From: DAOTUB01 sp034437455
GTDB taxonomy: Bacteria > Chloroflexota > Anaerolineae > B4-G1
Assembly: GCA_034437455.1 (NCBI GenBank)
Contig: DAOTUB010000049.1
Location: 1-10,737 of the forward strand
Length of the DNA stretch: 10,737 bases
Direction: 5' to 3'
The notes below the pieces were generated by a model. The model was not told where the DNA came from. It saw nothing but the letters and a program-made list of their open reading frames with translations, and did not search any database. Positions 5,355 to 10,737 of this stretch are shown here, piece by piece. A program made the translations under genes and the position numbers. Position 1 is the stretch's first letter, and each line of letters opens with the position of its first letter.

Positions 5355-7097
5355 CTACCGGCAGATCAACGTCGGTTTGCGGCTCTCGCGCAACACCTGA
5401 TCCACCGCGCTCCCCAGCACGACCTCCAGCACCAGGTTGGAGCCATATCCACCCATGACGATCAGATCGCTTCGGTACACTTCAGCCGTACCGAGAATCG
5501 CCTCAGCCGTTGACCCGTTCTCCTGTACGAACGTGGCCTGAATTCCCCGGGTTTCCAGGTACGTTTGGGCGCGCGATAGTGTCTCTGGCGTGACGCGCCC
5601 GCTCTCGATCACCGTCACGACGACCAGCGGGATGTGCCACCGCCCCGCCAGGTAGGTCGCCACAAAGAGCGCCTCGTCCGCCTTGGGACTGCCGTCGTAG
5701 GCCAACAGCGCGCTGACCAGCGGGGACGTTGCCCCCGGTATCGCCAGTACCGGCCTGGCGCTGCACTGGATCAAGGTGCGAAATCCCGACCCTAACCGGG
5801 CGAGCGGTTGGGGCGGCGGGGGATAGGCGAGGTTCACCATCACCAGATCGGTCCAGCGCGCCCGGTTGCATATCTGGCGCGGCACCTTTCCGACGGCAAA
5901 GGTCAGTTCCCCTGGAACACAGGCTGCCTCACAGCGCCGATTGAACTCGACCTGCACTGCCCGTGCCTCCTCGCTATCTTTCTGGGCCTCTGAAGGCGCC
6001 ACGTGCAGTCCGTGAAGCCGCGAACCCTCGCGACGGCTCACCTCCAGCGCCTGCTCCAGCGCGTGCCAGCCGGCCTCCTCGCCGCTGACGGGCACCAGAA
6101 TGTCGGCAAACAAGCGATCCTCCCGGCGCGTCGCCAGATGCGCCGTCCGCCATTCACCAGGTGTGGGACCGATCCCCAGCTCGTCGGGCATCACGGTATC
6201 TCGGACCTTTGCGACCAGGCGGGCGACGACGCGCTCTGGCCTGGGGCTGGATTGAGCGGCCAGGTCGGCGGCTGCCGCTCCCGGCTCGATCTCCCACCCC
6301 AGCTCTTGCTCCAGCGCGGCGCGGTGCTGAGAGACCCATAGATAGAGGTCGGTCTCTGTACGTCCGGGGAAATCGCGCAATATGCCTCGCTCCCGGATCA
6401 CCTGTACCACCGGCGAATAGACCTCATCATACCAGTGAACCACCGCTTCTCCGTAAGGGATCTCCCGTTTCTGATCCAGGCCCATAAAGTAGCGGTGAAC
6501 CTCAATGTGCTCCTCAAGCACACGATACCGCCCGGGGACCGTCAAGCTCAAGTCGACCCCCGGACGAAGTTGATCCAGCCGGGTATGCTCCAAAAAGTCC
6601 ACGTGTTCGGCCTTCAAGATCAGATCGTCAGGCTGGACGTCGGGCGAGAGCGGCACCCTGGTTTGAAACTCGGTGACATAAGCCTCGATGTGCGTCGCGC
6701 CAAGCTGCCGGGCGACCGACACGCGATGATTGCCGTCCAGCACGAAATATACCTCGCCGATCTGATACACATCAATGGGCGGCAATCCGACTAGACCGGT
6801 CACGGCGACCCTGACCCCGGCCCAGCGGCTTTCGTCACTATCTTGCCGGGGCAAGAAACTGCGGGTAAAGTCGGTGTAGCGTCCCACGCTGCCGACGATC
6901 GCATCCAGGGGGATTTCCCGGCGCTCCTGTCTCGTGCTACTCTTGATCTTGAGTTTCTGGCGCACGTCCTCGTAGGAGAGCAGGTCCGCTGACTGACCCT
7001 TCAGGCGAGCCATAATGCGCTCCATGGCCGCCTGGCGGCGCGCGCGGCGAAAGTCCTGCACGGCCAGATACAGGCCCGAATGGCTCTGAGCGGTCAT
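5355..7097 (-). CDS. ParB-like domain fused to two universal stress (UspA) domains
   Basis: This 580-residue cytosolic protein has three parts. Residues about 61-145 form a ParB/sulfiredoxin-like fold: IPLDAIVGSVGRY is followed by VYFVLDGNHRVSVARQLGA (117-135), where DGNHRVSVAR matches the nucleotide-binding 'GxHR' box. Residues about 150-325 are a conserved-looking region with WYDEVYSPVV (222-231) and FPGRTETDLYLWV (243-255) that I cannot assign. Two UspA domains follow, at about 328-453 and 459-580. The second has the full ATP-binding signature: D468 in AYDGS and G549-x2-G552-x9-G562-S563. The first has Ser instead of the usual Asp (VPVSG, 334-338) and keeps only the last GS (436-437), so it has probably lost nucleotide binding. 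GGAGG lies 13 nt before the ATG, a rather long spacing. A TTGGCA/TATAAT promoter is upstream and the PP2C phosphatase gene follows. A role in stress sensing or regulation is likely; the biochemical activity is unknown. Confidence 0.92.
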   Translation of the reverse strand: MTAQSHSGLYLAVQDFRRARRQAAMERIMARLKGQSADLLSYEDVRQKLKIKSSTRQERREIPLDAIVGSVGRYTDFTRSFLPRQDSDESRWAGVRVAVTGLVGLPPIDVYQIGEVYFVLDGNHRVSVARQLGATHIEAYVTEFQTRVPLSPDVQPDDLILKAEHVDFLEHTRLDQLRPGVDLSLTVPGRYRVLEEHIEVHRYFMGLDQKREIPYGEAVVHWYDEVYSPVVQVIRERGILRDFPGRTETDLYLWVSQHRAALEQELGWEIEPGAAAADLAAQSSPRPERVVARLVAKVRDTVMPDELGIGPTPGEWRTAHLATRREDRLFADILVPVSGEEAGWHALEQALEVSRREGSRLHGLHVAPSEAQKDSEEARAVQVEFNRRCEAACVPGELTFAVGKVPRQICNRARWTDLVMVNLAYPPPPQPLARLGSGFRTLIQCSARPVLAIPGATSPLVSALLAYDGSPKADEALFVATYLAGRWHIPLVVVTVIESGRVTPETLSRAQTYLETRGIQATFVQENGSTAEAILGTAEVYRSDLIVMGGYGSNLVLEVVLGSAVDQVLRESRKPTLICR

Positions 7098-7170
7098 TGG
7101 TGTACTTTTACCTCCACAGGCACCAACCGGTTCAGCAGAATAGGATTACCCACCAACACCAAGAAACTGT

Positions 7171-7185
7171 CCCGCTCCTCGCGGG
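7171..7185 (-). other. Small hairpin in the 5' leader of the USP operon
   Basis: CCCGC and GCGGG are separated by 5 nt. The hairpin lies about 55 nt before the ribosome binding site of the ParB-like/USP gene, inside the roughly 147-nt leader predicted from the promoter at 7251-7279. No riboswitch class is recognised and no U-tract follows it on the minus strand. Confidence 0.35.
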
Positions 7186-7242
7186 GCCAGGATATGAAAA
7201 TGTGAGGGCGTGATAATCGCGCCGGTGGATAAAGTTAATTGA

Positions 7243-7271
7243 TTGACATCATTATAACACGTCCCCATAAC
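7243..7271 (+). promoter_or_regulatory. Candidate promoter for lon
   Basis: A consensus -35 TTGACA (7243-7248) is followed after 17 nt by CATAAC (7266-7271), a 4-of-6 match to the -10. The start site would be near 7278, giving a leader of about 165 nt before lon. The weak -10 makes this tentative. It overlaps the stronger promoter on the other strand. Confidence 0.3.
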
Positions 7272-7279
7272 CCTGCCAA
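7251..7279 (-). promoter_or_regulatory. Sigma-70-type promoter of the ParB/USP-phosphatase operon
   Basis: Read on the minus strand, TTGGCA (7279-7274) and a perfect TATAAT (7256-7251) are separated by exactly 17 nt. The start site would fall near 7244, giving a leader of about 147 nt. It is the best promoter match seen in the window. Confidence 0.6.
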
Positions 7280-7442
7280 TAGCTACAGCGAGCGCAAGGC
7301 GAACGCTTACCCGAAAACCTTTCCATTGATCATTGGCGCGGCCGGGTTGTTAACATGTTTCTAATGTCTTGGATACACGTTTATAACGCCTTGATGAGAT
7401 AATTATCGTGCCAAAAAAGATAAAACAAAAACGAGGTGATAC

Positions 7443-9899
<2,457 letters not shown>

Positions 9900-9911
9900 G
9901 AGCAGGGGGGG

Positions 9912-9945
9912 CAGATGAACGCGGATAAAGCTCCGCGTTCATCTG
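9912..9945. repeat. Perfect 14-bp inverted repeat between lon and the phasin gene
   Basis: CAGATGAACGCGGA (9912-9925) pairs perfectly with its reverse complement (9932-9945) around a 6-nt loop. Outer G-rich and CCCC runs (about 9905-9910 and 9949-9952) could extend the stem with mismatches. It sits in the 75-nt gap between two convergent genes, 12 nt after the lon stop, so it may end transcription from both sides or protect lon mRNA 3' ends. No T-tract follows on either strand, so it is not a classical intrinsic terminator. The sequence type (ATCCGCGTTCATCTG) resembles short palindromic repeats scattered between genes in many bacteria. Confidence 0.7.
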
Positions 9946-9974
9946 TGTCCCCAGGAACCCTAACAGGCGACGGT

Positions 9975-10292
9975 TCAGTCCGCCTCTTCCTCGGCAGACT
10001 CTTCTTCCGTTGGTTCAAGTCGGTCGATCAGCTCATCGATCTTGCGGCTCAGTTCCTCAAACTCCTTGCGGGCGACGGGCTTGACGCTCTCCATCTCCTG
10101 GCGGATGAGATTGCGCAGTTCCTCCCGTTCCTTTTCGCCCTTGGCGACGAGGACATCGACGATCCGGCGCGATTCTTCCGGCTCGACTTTTCCTTCCGCG
10201 ACCAGTTCGTCCACGGCCTCTTTCACTTTATCGCGGGTCAGGGTCAGGACGCCCAGGCCCAGTAGGACTGTTTTTTCGAGTAAGCTAGCCAT
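9975..10292 (-). CDS. Phasin-like small protein (PhaF/PhaI-like, COG3937 type)
   Basis: The 105-residue protein begins MASLLEKTVLLGLGVLTLT, a short hydrophobic or amphipathic N-terminal stretch. Then comes TRDKVKEAVDELVAEGKV (19-36) and a long, highly charged helix (about 37-92), likely a coiled coil. It ends in an acidic tail (EEESAEEEAD). This pattern is typical of the small 'polyhydroxyalkanoate synthesis regulator phasin' family. Some members coat PHA granules; in others the role is unproven. No PHA synthase or other granule gene is in the window, so the substrate surface is uncertain. The start is chosen at 10292 because GGAGGTGAG precedes it with 7 nt from GGAGG to the ATG; the frame stays open further upstream but without a binding site. 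It probably shares a transcript with the small gene 58 nt upstream. Confidence 0.8.
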   Translation of the reverse strand: MASLLEKTVLLGLGVLTLTRDKVKEAVDELVAEGKVEPEESRRIVDVLVAKGEKEREELRNLIRQEMESVKPVARKEFEELSRKIDELIDRLEPTEEESAEEEAD

Positions 10293-10299
10293 TTTCTCA

Positions 10300-10304
10300 C
10301 CTCC
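10300..10304 (-). promoter_or_regulatory. Ribosome binding site that fixes the phasin start
   Basis: On the minus strand GGAGG (within GGAGGTGAG) lies 7 nt before the ATG at 10292. The in-frame extension up to 10469 has no comparable site and codes for a composition unlike the family. Confidence 0.8.
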
Positions 10305-10350
10305 ATATAGTGATGCATGGTTCAAATTCGGCTCCAGCGCTTTGTCTCCA

Positions 10351-10575
10351 TCATGCAAACTCAAACACCGGCGTTTTAATAAATCGAACCGGCTGACGTT
10401 CTCCCCAGATAATGCGCTGCAACAGTTCAACGGTCTGCGGAGAAAAGAATTGTTCCCCTGTCTCTGCATCTACTCGCGCTGGTACGTGCTCGATGATGAA
10501 AAACTTACCGTCCTTCAACAATGTGTAGGTGACTTTTTGCTCCACGAGCTTTTCTTCTCTCATACTTGTTGTCAT
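10351..10575 (-). CDS. YgiT/MqsA-like antitoxin-related protein lacking zinc ligands
   Basis: The 74-residue protein reads as KVTYTLLKDGKFFIIEHVPAR (14-34), then TGEQFFSPQTVELLQ (39-53), ending KTPVFEFA. This order (a beta-hairpin, 'VPA', 'GE-x-F/Y-x-SP-x-T', a short helix and a proline/phenylalanine-rich tail) is that of YgiT-type zinc-finger proteins, the N-terminal part of MqsA antitoxins. Those carry two CxxC pairs; this protein has no cysteine at all, with VDAETGE in place of the usual C-x2-CGE. It is therefore either a zinc-free relative or a different family with a similar fold. The start at 10575 follows AGGAGGTGAG with only 4 nt between GGAGG and the ATG. A second ATG at 10563 (16 nt) and an upstream ATG at 10623 with no site are less likely. 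No toxin gene is seen in the 162 bases upstream to the window edge; a PhaF-like gene follows 58 nt downstream. A role as antitoxin is not shown. Confidence 0.7.
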   Translation of the reverse strand: MTTSMREEKLVEQKVTYTLLKDGKFFIIEHVPARVDAETGEQFFSPQTVELLQRIIWGERQPVRFIKTPVFEFA

Positions 10576-10579
10576 CTCA

Positions 10580-10584
10580 CCTCC
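10580..10584 (-). promoter_or_regulatory. Ribosome binding site of the YgiT-like gene
   Basis: AGGAGGTGAG runs directly into the ATG at 10575 on the minus strand. It is the same nine-base GGAGGTGAG as before the phasin gene, and it argues against the longer frame beginning at 10623. Confidence 0.7.
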
Positions 10585-10623
10585 TAACCTTGAACTCTGC
10601 CCACTTTTCCGAATCCGGCTCAT

Positions 10624-10737
10624 ATACTTGGACTTTGGATAAAAGTTTTTAGCCTACCACCACATATACGTTCTTCGCTTGGCGAACCGGTATATATAGG
10701 GGTTTGGCCTTTCTGTTCAGGATTCAAGTCCTAGACA
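10624..10737. other. Upstream region of the small-gene pair, cut by the window edge
   Basis: No gene is recognised. On the minus strand an AT-rich TATATATA (about 10691-10698) could serve as a -10 box, but the best -35 (CTGAAC, 16 nt away) is poor. A small hairpin TTCGC/GCGAA lies at about 10671-10685. Confidence 0.3.

Larger units (their letters stand above)
7098..7442. promoter_or_regulatory. Divergent control region between the USP operon and lon
   Basis: These 345 bases hold no gene. They contain a strong minus-strand promoter (7251-7279) and a weaker plus-strand candidate (7243-7271) that overlaps it. There is a short hairpin, CCCGC/GCGGG (7171-7185), in the leader of the minus-strand message, and a 10-bp palindrome GATAATTATC (7398-7407) just upstream of lon. 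A second possible -10 for lon, TATAAC at 7382-7387, lacks a good -35. No CIRCE-type (TTAGCACTC-N9-GAGTGCTAA) heat-shock operator was seen. Confidence 0.6.

Noticed and set aside
10711..10737. tRNA-like T-arm (GGATTCAAGTCC)
   Set aside because: The stem is only 4 bp with a 6-nt loop, the invariant G53-C61 pair is not formed, and no acceptor, D or anticodon arms fit upstream.

Overview
The window looks like a piece of a GC-rich bacterial chromosome, most likely a Chloroflexota (Anaerolineae-like) organism. That is an inference: it rests on the combination of a Lys9-type saccharopine dehydrogenase, a ParB-like/universal-stress fusion protein, a PhaF-like phasin, strong GGAGG(TGA) ribosome binding sites and short hairpin repeats between genes. 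No rRNA or other marker gene is present to prove it.

Layout. Bases 1-611 are AT-richer and hold no convincing complete gene. At the left edge is what may be the last codons of a transposase. At 294-414 is a compact element with perfect 14-bp terminal inverted repeats, flanked by an exact 9-bp direct repeat, as expected of a MITE-like insertion with a target duplication. Then come a saccharopine dehydrogenase (627-1952, +), a strong hairpin-plus-T terminator, and an MFS transporter (2023-3219, +) whose ATG lies directly at the end of the T-rich tract.

The centre is a two-gene minus-strand unit. A 580-residue protein joining a ParB-like domain, an unassigned middle region and two UspA domains (5355-7097) is followed after 45 nt by a 693-residue membrane-bound, GAF-containing, RsbU/SpoIIE-type PP2C phosphatase (3228-5309). 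A very good sigma-70-type promoter (TTGGCA-17-TATAAT) precedes the unit. Divergent to it is the ATP-dependent protease Lon (7443-9899, +), complete with all catalytic residues. The arrangement suggests a stress-response locus: nucleotide-binding stress protein, signalling phosphatase and protein quality-control protease around one 345-nt control region.

The right end carries two small minus-strand genes with identical GGAGGTGAG ribosome binding sites: a cysteine-free protein resembling the C-terminal part of YgiT/MqsA-type antitoxins (10351-10575), and a 105-residue PhaF-like phasin (9975-10292). Between lon and the phasin gene is a perfect 14-bp hairpin without a U-tract.

Most genes belong to known families. 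The most unusual items are the ParB-like/UspA/UspA protein paired with a membrane PP2C phosphatase, the MITE-like element, and the YgiT-like protein without zinc ligands.
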